Positions 18,949 through 28,501 are shown, counted from the stretch's first letter. The stretch: 64,000 bases of DNA from Psychrobacter sp. UBA3483 (GCF_002377905.1 NZ_DFQS01000059.1:1-64000); one strand, 5' to 3'. Made by a program: numbers and translations. The notes: generated by a model from the sequence alone, not told the origin.

Positions 18949-19024
18949 GCCGACGCGACTATAATGCCTTGCACAACTATTTGATTGTTCAATTTTCATT
19001 TTTCTTTGCTGATAGGAAGACCCT

Positions 19025-19744
19025 ATGCTGAATGCCGCTACGCCTAAAAACGCCCCACATACACAAAACGTCTCATTTTCATCGCATCAATTTATCCAAT
19101 TGGCTTTATACAATCAGGTATTAAAATTTGGTGAATTTGTGCTTAAGTCTGGACGTATTAGTCCGTACTTTTTTAACGCAGGCTTACTGGCGTCAGGTGA
19201 GATGTTATCGTTATTAGCGTGTGGTTATGCCGATGCCTTAGCTGAAAAAATGGCTGAACCAATGAATGGGGCAGCCGAGCAAGAGCTGGTTATTTTTGGA
19301 GCGGCTTATAAAGGTATTCCATTTGTCGCAGCAACCGCGCAAGCGTTATGGCTACATCATGGCATCAATGCTAAGTGGGGCTATAACCGTAAAGAAGCCA
19401 AAACTCATGGTGAAGGTGGTAATTTAGTGGGTGCTGATGTCAATGGCAAGGCTGTCTGGGTACTTGATGATGTGATTACCGCTGGCACAGCGATGCGCGA
19501 AGTGGTTGAAATTTTAGAGCAAGCGGGCGCCAGTGTGGCTGGCATTGTCGTTGCGCTTGATCGTAAGGAAAAAGGTTTGGCGGAGCGCTCTGCCATTCAA
19601 GAGTTGGCTGAAACCTTAGACGTGCCGGTACGCGCCTTGGTCGATATCGATGATTTAATCAGCTATTTAGCAGGAAGTAGCACAGATAAAGATGCCGCCC
19701 AACTTGCAAAAATGCAGCATTACCGCGCCCAGTACGGCGTATAA
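19025..19744 (+). CDS. pyrE: Orotate phosphoribosyltransferase
   Basis: Pyrimidine biosynthesis: transfers ribose-5-phosphate from PRPP to orotate, giving OMP. The 239 residues carry the type I PRTase PRPP-binding motif VWVLDDVITAGTAMRE, the N-terminal LKFGEFVLKSGRISPYFFNAG and the flexible catalytic loop region NRKEAKTHGEGG. It is longer than E. coli PyrE (213), with about 20 extra N-terminal residues and an insertion near TDKDAAQ at the C-terminus. The ATG follows AGGAAG. Confidence 0.96.
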   Translation: MLNAATPKNAPHTQNVSFSSHQFIQLALYNQVLKFGEFVLKSGRISPYFFNAGLLASGEMLSLLACGYADALAEKMAEPMNGAAEQELVIFGAAYKGIPFVAATAQALWLHHGINAKWGYNRKEAKTHGEGGNLVGADVNGKAVWVLDDVITAGTAMREVVEILEQAGASVAGIVVALDRKEKGLAERSAIQELAETLDVPVRALVDIDDLISYLAGSSTDKDAAQLAKMQHYRAQYGV

Positions 19745-19878
19745 TTTATCGCAAATGTGGCTGCACTCAGGTCATGTTTAAATAAAGTTTAAGTGACATT
19801 TGAGCCATACGCTATGCCCTCAATATCTTTGAGATGTTTGCTTAAATAATTAATACTATAACGAAAGTGAGCCTTATT

Positions 19879-20850
19879 ATGAGCCAAGAACAACAAAAAA
19901 AATCGTTAAAAATACTGGTCATTATGGATCCAATCGAGCTGGTCAATTATAAAAAAGATAGCACGCTGGCGATGATGTGGTCGGCACAAGACCGGGGGCA
20001 CAGCCTTGGCTACTGTCAGATTCATGATTTATGGTTAGACCGTGGGCAATTGATGATTGATAGCCAACCGGTGACAGTCAAGCGCGACCCCAATGATTTT
20101 TATGCCTTAGGTGAAAAAGCGACAGCGCCAGTCTGCGACTATGATGTGATTTTGATGCGTAAAGATCCGCCATTTGACATGCGCTTTATTTATGCCACTT
20201 ATATGCTTGACCATGCTAAAGCCGCCGGTGTATTAGTGGTTAACGACCCACAAGCGATACGCGATTGTAATGAAAAGCTCTTTGCGACTTGGTTTAGCGA
20301 TTATATGAGCCCAACGATTGTGACCAGTAAACAGGCGCATATTCGCAAGTTTATTATTGAGCAGCAAGACGTTATCGTTAAGCCATTAGATGGCATGGGC
20401 GGTACGGGCATCTTCCGTTTGACCGCTGACAGTCCAAATATCGGCGTGACGCTGGAGATTTTAACCGAGCTTGAGACGCTACCTATTATGGCGCAGCGTT
20501 ATTTGCCGGAAATTAAAGAAGGCGATAAGCGCGTGCTGATTGTCGATGGTGAAGTGGTCGATTATAGCTTGGCGCGTATCCCGGTAAAAGGTGAAACGCG
20601 CGGAAATCTTGCCGCCGGTGGTAGTGGGGTTGCGATGCCGCTCACCGATATTGAGCGTCAAGTGGCAGAGGTGGTTGCGCCGATAGTCAAAGAAAAAGGG
20701 CTAATGTTCGTTGGTTTAGACTTAATCGGTGGCCGTATCACTGAGATTAATGTCACCAGTCCTACTTGTGTGCGTGAAATCAATGACCAATGCGGTACTG
20801 ATATTGCAACTGACTTTATTATTGCTATCGAGAAAAAACTGGCTGTTTAG
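19879..20850 (+). CDS. gshB: Glutathione synthetase
   Basis: ATP-grasp ligase that joins gamma-glutamylcysteine and glycine. 323 residues from the ATG at 19879, with GAAAGTGAG just upstream; a GTG at 19867 is in frame. Landmarks are LVIMDPIELVNYKKDSTLAMM at the N-terminus, LMRKDPPFDMRFIYATY, VNDPQAIRDCNEKLF, VKPLDGMGGTGIFR (ATP-grasp glycine loop), ARIPVKGETRGNLAAGGSG and EINVTSPTCVREI. Length and motifs are canonical for proteobacterial GshB. gshA is not in the window. It sits alone between pyrE and a DUF2147 gene. Confidence 0.96.
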   Translation: MSQEQQKKSLKILVIMDPIELVNYKKDSTLAMMWSAQDRGHSLGYCQIHDLWLDRGQLMIDSQPVTVKRDPNDFYALGEKATAPVCDYDVILMRKDPPFDMRFIYATYMLDHAKAAGVLVVNDPQAIRDCNEKLFATWFSDYMSPTIVTSKQAHIRKFIIEQQDVIVKPLDGMGGTGIFRLTADSPNIGVTLEILTELETLPIMAQRYLPEIKEGDKRVLIVDGEVVDYSLARIPVKGETRGNLAAGGSGVAMPLTDIERQVAEVVAPIVKEKGLMFVGLDLIGGRITEINVTSPTCVREINDQCGTDIATDFIIAIEKKLAV

Positions 20851-21000
20851 ATAAAGCTTTTTTTGCAACGAAATAAAGAATAACTTATGTTCATGATCTA
20901 TATTGATTTTTTGTCATAATTTTATATGATAGAACCGTATTATCAATAAATAGAATGATACTGCGCACTTTATAAAATTTTTATAATGCAAGGACGTACT

Positions 21001-21444
21001 ATGAACATATTTGCAAAATCACTTTTACTAACTGTAGGCTTAGTGTTTGGCTTTAGTGCTAACGCGGCTGACCAGCTTAATAATACCAAGTGGACCACTT
21101 ACAATGATAATGGCACTCCAGATGCGGTGCTAAAGTTTTCTGAAAGCAATGGTAAGCTTTCGGCGAAAATCATTGAAATTTTGGACCCGCGGGCTAAAGA
21201 CAAAAAAGTCTGTGATAAATGTAAAGGTAAATTTAAAAATAAACCTTTGACCGGAGCGACCGTATTATGGGATTTGGAGCCGGACGCTAATGATCCTAAT
21301 AAGTATGTTAATGGCAGCGGCATTGAGCCAGAAACTGGCAGAACCTTCTCTGGAAAAGCAGAATTACAAGGTGATACGTTGAAGCTACGAGGCTATAAAG
21401 GTATCTCATTAATTGGCAAAACCCGCGTTTTAAAACGCCGTTAA
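21001..21444 (+). CDS. Secreted DUF2147 family protein
   Basis: 147 residues from the ATG at 21001, which has an AAGGA ribosome site; an ATG at 20986 is in frame but lacks one. A signal peptide (LLLTVGLVFGFSANA) is followed by the DUF2147 pattern. This is WTTYNDNGTPDAVLKFSE, a central KVCDKCKGKFKNKPLTGATVLWDLE (two Cys three apart, usual in the family), the G-x-x-x-x-P-E-x-G-R/K-T-F-S-G-K-A element, and LRGYKGISLIGKTRVLKR at the end. These periplasmic proteins are calycin-like and often met beside lipid or steroid metabolism genes; the function is not established. Confidence 0.85.
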   Translation: MNIFAKSLLLTVGLVFGFSANAADQLNNTKWTTYNDNGTPDAVLKFSESNGKLSAKIIEILDPRAKDKKVCDKCKGKFKNKPLTGATVLWDLEPDANDPNKYVNGSGIEPETGRTFSGKAELQGDTLKLRGYKGISLIGKTRVLKRR

Positions 21445-21490
21445 TCTTTGCTGTTTTAATATTCACTCCTATTAAGACGATAAGCTAAAT

Positions 21491-21528
21491 AAAGCCAAGC
21501 CGCGAGACTCACGGCTTGGATTTTTATT
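21491..21528 (+). terminator. Intrinsic terminator after the DUF2147 gene
   Basis: CCAAGCCG and CGGCTTGG pair around CGAGACTCA, followed by ATTTTTATTATT. Confidence 0.8.
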
Positions 21529-21674
21529 ATTCATGCTGCATAAAATGCTGTCTATCAGGCGGCGATTTACACTATACTATGCGGGCTTTTATAGGGCTGT
21601 TTTGGTTTGATAGATAACGCAATCAAAAGATAATAAGTCTTTCATATACATAAAGAAAAGATAGGCAGACGTTC

Positions 21675-22760
21675 ATGAAAACACCGCATATATTAATGAT
21701 GGCTGCGGGGACAGGCGGGCATGTATTTCCAGCGCTAGCGGTTAGCGAAGAATTGGCCAAGCGCGGTGCCGTCATTCACTGGCTCGGTACACCAAATGGC
21801 ATGGAAAATCGCTTGGTTGCACCGACTGGCTATCCTTTTCATGCGATCGATATGCAAGGGTTGCGCGGTAAAGGTTTAGGGCGTTTGCTTAAGTTGCCTG
21901 CTAATTTGTTGTCAGCGACGATGGCGGCGATTAAAGTCATCCGTGGCAATCAGATTGATGTGGTTGTCGGCTTTGGGGGTTACGTCACTGCGCCCGGCGG
22001 TATTGCGGCGCGCCTGACCAAAACGCCGCTGATTATCCATGAGCAAAATGCCATTGCGGGTATGAGTAATCGTTATTTGGCCAAGATGGCGACCAAGGTC
22101 TTGCAAGCGTTTGAAAATACTTTTGTTAATAGCGAGAGTGATAGCAAGATAGAAACGGTGGGGAATCCCGTACGTAATGCCATTAGCGGGGTTGCTAAGC
22201 CTGGTGTGCGTTACGATGTCAATGATAGCTCGCCACTTAAACTGTTGGTAGTTGGCGGCTCACTTGGCGCGCAAGTGTTAAATGAAACGCTACCAAAAGC
22301 ATTGGCTTTAATTGACCGTCCATTCGAGGTACGTCATCAATGTGGACGCGATAACGAGGTCGCCACGCAAGCGGCGTATGATAGTGAAGCATTAAGCGCC
22401 CACCAATTTACCGTGCAGCCATTCATCGATGATATGGCAGCGGCGTATAATTGGGCGGATATCGTGGTTTGTCGAGCGGGGGCGTTGACAGTGACGGAAA
22501 TTCAAAACGTTGGGATAGCGGCAATATTTGTCCCACTACCAAGCGCCGTTGATGACCATCAGACCGCCAATGCGCGCACCTTGACCGAGCATCAAGCAGG
22601 GATTTTGCTGCCACAAAGCGAGCTAACTCCTAACAAGCTGAGTAATGAGCTCAATATGCTAGATAGACGCGCTTGTTTAGAGATGGCAGAAAAAGGCCAT
22701 GCGCTTGCCAATCGTCAAGCTTGTCAGCGAGTTGCCGATATTATCTGGCAGGCGTTATAA
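21675..22760 (+). CDS. murG: UDP-GlcNAc:undecaprenyl-PP-MurNAc-pentapeptide GlcNAc transferase MurG
   Basis: Makes lipid II from lipid I on the inner face of the inner membrane (GT28). 361 residues (E. coli 355). Motifs are MAAGTGGHVFPALAVSEEL (G-loop 1, from residue 10), GFGGYVTAPGGIAA (G-loop 2), HEQNAIAGMSNRYL, VVGGSLGAQVLNETLP (G-loop 3) and VCRAGALTVTEI with VDDHQTANA for UDP-GlcNAc. First gene of the dcw segment here; murC follows after 92 bases. Confidence 0.97.
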   Translation: MKTPHILMMAAGTGGHVFPALAVSEELAKRGAVIHWLGTPNGMENRLVAPTGYPFHAIDMQGLRGKGLGRLLKLPANLLSATMAAIKVIRGNQIDVVVGFGGYVTAPGGIAARLTKTPLIIHEQNAIAGMSNRYLAKMATKVLQAFENTFVNSESDSKIETVGNPVRNAISGVAKPGVRYDVNDSSPLKLLVVGGSLGAQVLNETLPKALALIDRPFEVRHQCGRDNEVATQAAYDSEALSAHQFTVQPFIDDMAAAYNWADIVVCRAGALTVTEIQNVGIAAIFVPLPSAVDDHQTANARTLTEHQAGILLPQSELTPNKLSNELNMLDRRACLEMAEKGHALANRQACQRVADIIWQAL

Positions 22761-22852
22761 AAACTGTTTGTATCAATTATTATTTTATTACCTATTATTT
22801 TTATTACTTATTATTAATTAAATTTGTTCGTCTTCAATAAAGAGAAAACCCT

Positions 22853-24292
22853 ATGCCAACCTCTGCTAAATCTTTAACCAAACGTTTGATTGAAATACCA
22901 GAAATGCGCCGTATCCAGCATTTGCATTTTGTGGGCATTGGGGGCTCGGGGATGTGCGGTATTGCTGAAGTGATGAACAACCAAGGTTATAAAGTCAGTG
23001 GTTCGGATATTACTGAGAGCTTGGTGACGAAACGCCTAGCACAGATTGGTATTGATATCGCGATTGGTCATGATTCCAAAAATATCGCCAATGCCGATGT
23101 CATCGTCGTCTCGTCTGCCATCGACCGTAGCAATCCTGAAGTAAAAGCCGCACTTGAAGCGCGTCTGCCTGTGGTACGCCGTGCGGATATGCTTGGCGAG
23201 TTGATGCGCTATCGTCACGGTATCGCTGTTGCTGGTGCCCATGGTAAAACCACCACTACCAGTCTGCTGACCACCATGATGGCGGAAGGTAAGCTCGATC
23301 CGACTTATGTCATTGGCGGTAAATTAAACGCCTCAGGTAAAAATGCCGCGCTTGGTAACAGCCGTTATTTAATTGCTGAGGCTGATGAATCTGATGCGTC
23401 GTTTTTGACCTTGCACCCGATGGCAGCGATTGTTACCAATATTGATCAAGACCATATGGAAACCTATGGCAACAGTTTTGATAAATTAAAAGCCGCTTAT
23501 ATTCAGTTTTTACAAAATATGCCGTTTTATGGGTTGGCGGTGGTCTGCGGTGACGACGCTGAATTGTACGCTATGATCGATGACATCGGGCGTCCGGTAT
23601 TAACCTTTGGCCTTGAGCCTTTTAATGATGTACAAGCGGTTGATTTGGTCAGCGAAGGCACAAAAACTCACTTTACCGTTTTACGCCGCGACCGTGAGCC
23701 ATTACGTCTGACTTTAAATATTCCCGGTGTACACAACGTTTATAATGCACTGGCTGCTATTACCATGGCAACTGACGAAGGCGTCGACGATGAAGCGATT
23801 ACGCGCGCCCTGCAAAAGTTTGCCGGTGTCGGTCGCCGCTTTGAGCAGCAAGCTTCTGTAGAAATAGACGATGGTAACGTCTTGCTGATTGATGATTATG
23901 GTCACCATCCAAGAGAAGTCGATGCCACTATAAAAGCGGCGCGTCAAAGCTTCCCTGAGCGCCGCTTAGTCATGATGTTCCAGCCGCACCGCTATAGCCG
24001 TACGCGTGATTGCTTTGATGATTTTGTCGAAGTGCTATCAAGCGTCGATGAGTTGTTGTTATTAGACGTTTATCCTGCTGGTGAAACTCCGATTGCGGGC
24101 GCTGATACCAAAGCCTTGGCGCGTAGTATCCGTTTGCGCGGTGCTGTTGAGCCAACGATTATCGATAAAGCCAATATCGCGCCGGTCATGCAGCGCTTGC
24201 TTAAAGCCAATGACATGCTAATTACTCAAGGCGCAGGAAATGTCGGACAAATAGCTATCGAATTGGCCGCCAATAATCTATATATTCAATAA
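22853..24292 (+). CDS. murC: UDP-N-acetylmuramate--L-alanine ligase MurC
   Basis: Adds L-Ala to UDP-MurNAc, the first amino acid step of the peptidoglycan stem. 479 residues (E. coli 491). Landmarks are [19 protein letters not shown] (Rossmann-like UDP site), [17 protein letters not shown] (P-loop), [44 protein letters not shown] and [14 protein letters not shown]. The ATG follows GAGAAA. No murB or other mur genes intervene between it and ddl, which starts 29 bases later. Confidence 0.97.
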   Translation: MPTSAKSLTKRLIEIPEMRRIQHLHFVGIGGSGMCGIAEVMNNQGYKVSGSDITESLVTKRLAQIGIDIAIGHDSKNIANADVIVVSSAIDRSNPEVKAALEARLPVVRRADMLGELMRYRHGIAVAGAHGKTTTTSLLTTMMAEGKLDPTYVIGGKLNASGKNAALGNSRYLIAEADESDASFLTLHPMAAIVTNIDQDHMETYGNSFDKLKAAYIQFLQNMPFYGLAVVCGDDAELYAMIDDIGRPVLTFGLEPFNDVQAVDLVSEGTKTHFTVLRRDREPLRLTLNIPGVHNVYNALAAITMATDEGVDDEAITRALQKFAGVGRRFEQQASVEIDDGNVLLIDDYGHHPREVDATIKAARQSFPERRLVMMFQPHRYSRTRDCFDDFVEVLSSVDELLLLDVYPAGETPIAGADTKALARSIRLRGAVEPTIIDKANIAPVMQRLLKANDMLITQGAGNVGQIAIELAANNLYIQ

Positions 24293-24321
24293 TCTGCAAA
24301 AGAATTTTAGGAATAAGACTC

Positions 24322-25449
24322 ATGACTATTAACAATCAAGAAAAAAATAACCAAGAAAACAATAAGCAAAAAAATGAAAGCAACATTGATAAAAGTATCA
24401 ATGCAGACACTAAAGCTACGATTGCCAATCCAGAGCTGGCATTGGCAGCAGCGGCACAAGCAGAGCAAGATAAGGCGGCAAACAATCAGCCAAACGATAA
24501 TACGGTTCCTAATATTGCAAATAGCAAAGTCAAAGACGCCAGTCAGTTTGGTAAAGTTGCCGTGGTTTATGGGGGCAGTAGCAATGAGCGCAGTGTGTCA
24601 TTAGACAGTGGCGCTGCCGTGTTAAAAGCGCTACAAAACCAAGGTGTTGATGCCACGCATTTTGACCCAAAAGATCAAGATATTACCGAGCTGCGTAAGT
24701 TCGATCGCGTGTTTAACGTGTTGCATGGTCGCGGCGGCGAAGATGGCTTATTACAGGGCGTGCTGCAATGGTTTAATATTCCGCAAACCGGTTCAGGTAT
24801 TTTGGCATCAGCGCTCGGGATGGATAAAGTCCGTACCAAGCAGCTTTGGCAAGGCTGCGGCTTATCGACCGCGCCATTTTCATTATTAACAGCGGATACC
24901 GACTGGCAGCAAGTGGTGAATATGCTTGGCTTGCCGCTGATTATCAAACCAGTCCATGAAGGCTCGAGCATTGGCATGACCAAAGTCAACAACCTCGATG
25001 AGCTGCCTGCTGCTTATGCAACGGCGGTGCAGTGCGGTGACGCGGTGATGGCTGAGCGCTGGATTACTGGGCGCGAGTTTACCATTGTTATTATCGACGA
25101 CGAAGCTTATCCAGTGATACGCCTTGAGCCTGCTGATATTACTAACTTCTATGATTTTGAAGCCAAATACAACCGTAACGATACCAGCTACTATATTCCC
25201 TGCGGTCTAAGCGCTGCTGATGAAAAACACTTGCAAGCATTGAGCTTGGCAGCATTTCGCGCTGTCGATGCTAAAGGCTGGGGACGTATTGATGCGATGC
25301 AAGACGAAGCGGGCAACTTTTGGTTACTCGAGATTAATACCGTGCCGGGTATGACCAGTCATAGCTTGGTACCAATGGCGGCCAAAGCTCGCGGTATGGA
25401 TTTTGATGCCTTGTGTTGGCATATCCTAGCGCAGACTTTAGAAGTATAG
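24322..25449 (+). CDS. ddl: D-alanine--D-alanine ligase with N-terminal extension
   Basis: ATP-grasp enzyme producing the D-Ala-D-Ala terminus of the stem peptide. The catalytic part begins at about residue 76 (GKVAVVYGGSSNERSVSL). It continues with LHGRGGEDGLLQGVLQ, GSGILASALGMDKVRTK, IIKPVHEGSSIGMTKV and WGRIDAMQDEAGNFWLLEINTVPGMTSHSLVP, giving about 300 residues as in E. coli DdlB. The first about 75 residues are Asn/Gln/Lys/Ala-rich and look disordered; the AGGAA site before the first ATG supports their translation. This is the last gene of the murG-murC-ddl group before a 456-base gap. Confidence 0.95.
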   Translation: MTINNQEKNNQENNKQKNESNIDKSINADTKATIANPELALAAAAQAEQDKAANNQPNDNTVPNIANSKVKDASQFGKVAVVYGGSSNERSVSLDSGAAVLKALQNQGVDATHFDPKDQDITELRKFDRVFNVLHGRGGEDGLLQGVLQWFNIPQTGSGILASALGMDKVRTKQLWQGCGLSTAPFSLLTADTDWQQVVNMLGLPLIIKPVHEGSSIGMTKVNNLDELPAAYATAVQCGDAVMAERWITGREFTIVIIDDEAYPVIRLEPADITNFYDFEAKYNRNDTSYYIPCGLSAADEKHLQALSLAAFRAVDAKGWGRIDAMQDEAGNFWLLEINTVPGMTSHSLVPMAAKARGMDFDALCWHILAQTLEV

Positions 25450-25905
25450 ATTTGGCCAAATATACATTTGCTTAAACATCCTTTAACTGGGCTGTGTAAC
25501 GTCTCTTTAACTAGCCATACATTTAACCATGAAGAGCACCACTTAATGCAGGTAAATGTATCGCTAGCCCTGCTATAACACAGCTTCGTGTAAACTTGTG
25601 TAAATTCGTTGTTAGTCGTAGGGGTTAGGCTATTGTTTAAACGTAAAATACGTTAATATTGTAATTATTGGTCTATATTAGTGATATTTATGGTTATTTA
25701 TGCAAATTTCTTTAAGTTATTCATTAAATAAGAAAAATGTTACGTTTTAATGCGCTTAACTGAGCTTTATCGCTCGTTTTAGACAAATAAATTGATAATA
25801 TGGCAGTTTCATCGATTGCTGTACCGATTAGCAGATTTACCATTAATAATAAGCACTATTGGCGTTATGCAAATAGTTTAAGCAAAAATAGGGACGACAT
25901 GTATT
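25450..25905. other. ddl-ftsQ intergenic region with nested inverted repeats
   Basis: 456 bases between genes that are usually tightly packed. No gene was found. It contains a long imperfect hairpin (25511-25567) enclosed by a second pair of arms (25491-25497 with 25578-25584), then about 250 AT-rich bases that probably hold an ftsQ promoter. An AGGGA element lies shortly before the ftsQ ATG. Confidence 0.5.
25491..25584. repeat. Nested inverted repeat between ddl and ftsQ
   Basis: Inner arms CTAGCCATACATTTA (25511-25525) and TAAATGTATCGCTAG (25553-25567) match at 14 of 15 positions. Outer arms GCTGTGT (25491-25497) and ACACAGC (25578-25584) pair perfectly. There is no T-run after it. It may be a structured leader RNA, a degenerate mobile repeat or a factor-binding site. 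Confidence 0.55.
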
Positions 25906-26703
25906 ATGACTCAAACTGTCAATGACATTGCTGACTTGATGAGTGATAAAACCTCGCACCCTAAATCTAATTTGCAAATACCCTCTATGCTCAGATATTT
26001 TTTCACAGTGTTGGTGTTAGGTTTGCTGGTGCTGATATTGGTCATGGGCGGCAAAGCATTGCGTGATGCGCCGCCCGCCGCTATTCATGTCGACGACAAA
26101 GGCTTGACGGTAGCGCAATATCGAGCATTACAACAAGTCATGAACCAACAGAGCGTCAGCAGCTTTTTTACCTCTGATTTACAGGCGCTCAGAGATATCT
26201 CTACCGGTCTTGCTTGGGTTGACCAAGTCAGTATCAGCCGTGATTGGCAGCAAGGTATCGTCGTGAAAGCGTTGCCAAAACAGGCTGTGGCAAATTTTGG
26301 TACCGAGCGTTTGGTTGATGCAAAAGGCGCGGTTTTTGTGCCCGCTGATAGTCGAGAGTTAACGCAAGAACACTTTGCGACCTTGCAAGGCGATATAGCG
26401 CAAGCACCAGTTATTATGCAGCAAATGCAGCAAGTCAATGACTGGTATGCGCCGCTTGATATGCAAGTTGAGGATATCATTCTGTCACCAAGAATGACGT
26501 GGTTGATTCGCTTTGATAATGGCTTACGTGTTATCGTTGATAATGAAAACACCGCGCAAAAACTGTTGAATTTAAGTCAGCTGCTTGGCAATCAATTAAG
26601 CAATCGCCGTGATGAAATACAGTCTGTCGATCTTCGTTATAAAAATGGATTTACTATCGCATGGAATTTGGCGCTCCCAAAAGATGGTGAAACACCGCCA
26701 TAA
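25906..26703 (+). CDS. ftsQ: Cell division protein FtsQ
   Basis: Bitopic inner-membrane divisome protein that links early and late components (FtsQLB). 265 residues: an about 30-residue cytoplasmic tail, one membrane helix (YFFTVLVLGLLVLILVMGG, about 32-50), a POTRA-like region (about 57-125) and a beta domain ending ...SVDLRYKNGFTIAW, the typical FtsQ close. The weak sequence conservation is normal for FtsQ; position between ddl and ftsA and topology make the call. The final residues after IAW are short. Confidence 0.9.
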   Translation: MTQTVNDIADLMSDKTSHPKSNLQIPSMLRYFFTVLVLGLLVLILVMGGKALRDAPPAAIHVDDKGLTVAQYRALQQVMNQQSVSSFFTSDLQALRDISTGLAWVDQVSISRDWQQGIVVKALPKQAVANFGTERLVDAKGAVFVPADSRELTQEHFATLQGDIAQAPVIMQQMQQVNDWYAPLDMQVEDIILSPRMTWLIRFDNGLRVIVDNENTAQKLLNLSQLLGNQLSNRRDEIQSVDLRYKNGFTIAWNLALPKDGETPP

Positions 26704-26964
26704 AACAGCATCGTAAAATCATACTGAGCAATGAAATACCAAAAACCTAAGTAAGAAATACTTAGTAAGAAAAACTGAGCAATAAAAGCTAAGTAATAAA
26801 AATAAAGCACCATAAATTAAGAAAGCAATCGATTTCCAATACCCGTTTGCTATCTTGATAGAGAGCGTTTACTGATAATATGACTGCGTGATCATAACGC
26901 ATTTTTCAATGATTTAATGGAGACGTCATTTGCTCTCCTGTTTAGCGATAATTTGTCTGGTACC
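26704..26964. other. ftsQ-ftsA spacer with degenerate AT-rich repeats
   Basis: Much longer than the usual overlap between these genes. From about 26725 to 26810 it consists of imperfect short units such as CTAAGTAAGAAA, TTAGTAAGAAAA and CTAAGTAATAAAA. No hairpin with a T-tail was seen, so it probably does not end the transcript. Confidence 0.5.
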
Positions 26965-28257
26965 ATGAAAAATACTGAAAATCTGGTTGTTGTCCATTTA
27001 AGTGCCACGGCAGTCTATGTCGTTATTGGTAATGTTGTGTCTGCAAAAGACATTCGAATTATGGGTGTGGGGCAAGTTAAAAATAACGACTTCTATCAAG
27101 GTCAGATAAAGCATCGCGAACGCTTACAAGGCGCTATCAGACAAGCGATTCAAGAAGCCGAAGACACTGCTAATTGCCGCGTGCATAGTGTCTGGTTGAC
27201 CATGGCAACGCCTGAGCTGTTAAGTAAAAATAGTGCCGGAGACGTTAGGGTAGAGGACGAAGTTGTCCGTGCCCAAGACATGGTACAAGCGTTATCCAAT
27301 GCCAAATCACAAGATTTATCGCCTGATTATTATTTGATGCATTGTTGCCAGCAAGGTATTTATATCGACAATCAAGAGTTTATGGTTGATGATGCTATTG
27401 ACATGGTCGCGCATAATATTACTGTTATGTATCACATGATGATGATGCCTGTTTCTAGTCGTCAGAATATTCAAAAACTTTTGCAAAGCTGTGACGTCGG
27501 TATCGACCACATTGTTTTTGATGCGGTGACCAGCGCAGAATATAGCTTGATGCCCGATGAGCGTCAGCAAGGCGTTTGCTTGGTCGATATCGGTGCAAGT
27601 ACCACCAGTATTTGCGTCTATAAAGAAAATAAGCTGATTTTCACGCATTGTATTGCCACTGGTAGCCATGAAGTGACGATGGACATTTCAGCCGATGTTG
27701 GTATCTCAATGATAGAAGCTGAGCGCCTTAAAAAAACGCACGGTACGGTTGATGTCAATAGCGTCGATCCCAGCTCATTCTTTCTATTTAAGCCGCAAGG
27801 CTCGGGTGACGAGATTAATATCGGTACGTATAATCTAGCGCGTATTATTGAAGCCCGCTATGAGCAAATATTTACCGAAGTGGTACGCCAATTACACGAC
27901 GCCGACTTGTTAGGCTATATTGATAAAGGGTTGGTACTCTCAGGCGGCGGCAGTTCCATTAAAGGCATGATACCTTTTGCCAAAAAATTACTAAAAATGC
28001 CAGTGGTATTGACCAATACTCATCCTGCGATTAGTGCTTATAATCACTTTGATAATGATGAATCGTTTAAACAGCTGAATATGCAGGTCAATGATCGCGC
28101 TTATCAAACCGCATTTGGTACCTTACTATATAGTCAGAGCGAGCAATTTCGTCGTAGTGAAAAAAGTGAGCCAGAAGCGATTCAAAAAAGTCGCGTGAAG
28201 GGTGTTTTTCAAAGTGCCGGACAACGTTTTGCGAGTGTACTCAAAAAGATATTATAA
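26965..28257 (+). CDS. ftsA: Cell division protein FtsA (divergent)
   Basis: Actin-like protein that tethers FtsZ to the membrane. 430 residues from the ATG at 26965; an in-frame ATG at 26917 would add 16 residues, and neither has a clear ribosome site. The second phosphate motif is clear (CLVDIGASTTSICVY), as is the adenosine motif (GLVLSGGGSSIKG). The C-terminus GVFQSAGQRFASVLKKIL is the amphipathic membrane-targeting helix. In contrast the first phosphate loop, normally xDIGTxKV, reads VVVHLSATAVYVVIG (residues 8-22): the Asp, Gly and Lys are missing. The SHS2/1C region is present (IQKLLQSCDVGIDHIVFDAVTSAE). Position between ftsQ and ftsZ confirms the identity. Confidence 0.93.
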   Translation: MKNTENLVVVHLSATAVYVVIGNVVSAKDIRIMGVGQVKNNDFYQGQIKHRERLQGAIRQAIQEAEDTANCRVHSVWLTMATPELLSKNSAGDVRVEDEVVRAQDMVQALSNAKSQDLSPDYYLMHCCQQGIYIDNQEFMVDDAIDMVAHNITVMYHMMMMPVSSRQNIQKLLQSCDVGIDHIVFDAVTSAEYSLMPDERQQGVCLVDIGASTTSICVYKENKLIFTHCIATGSHEVTMDISADVGISMIEAERLKKTHGTVDVNSVDPSSFFLFKPQGSGDEINIGTYNLARIIEARYEQIFTEVVRQLHDADLLGYIDKGLVLSGGGSSIKGMIPFAKKLLKMPVVLTNTHPAISAYNHFDNDESFKQLNMQVNDRAYQTAFGTLLYSQSEQFRRSEKSEPEAIQKSRVKGVFQSAGQRFASVLKKIL

Positions 28258-28501
28258 TTCTGCTGGCAAATTTGCTCCTGCTAAGCGGTAAGTAGAGAAG
28301 GGCAAGACACAGCATGATAAGCAAACAGATTAACAGCAGCATCCTGTACAATAACGGCATATATTGGCAACGCATAACTATTTAAGCCATTGCCCTGTTT
28401 TAATTAAATACGTTTATATATATAGTAAGTCGATAGCGCGCCCTATGAGTGTGTTACTACGTATCGACCATCACGCTATCTGCAACTGGAGAAATCTTTT
28501 T

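Noticed and set aside
28364..28501. N-terminal 46-residue extension of FtsZ
   Set aside because: The ATG at 28502 has a GGAGAAA site and matches the FtsZ N-terminus; the upstream in-frame sequence has no homology.
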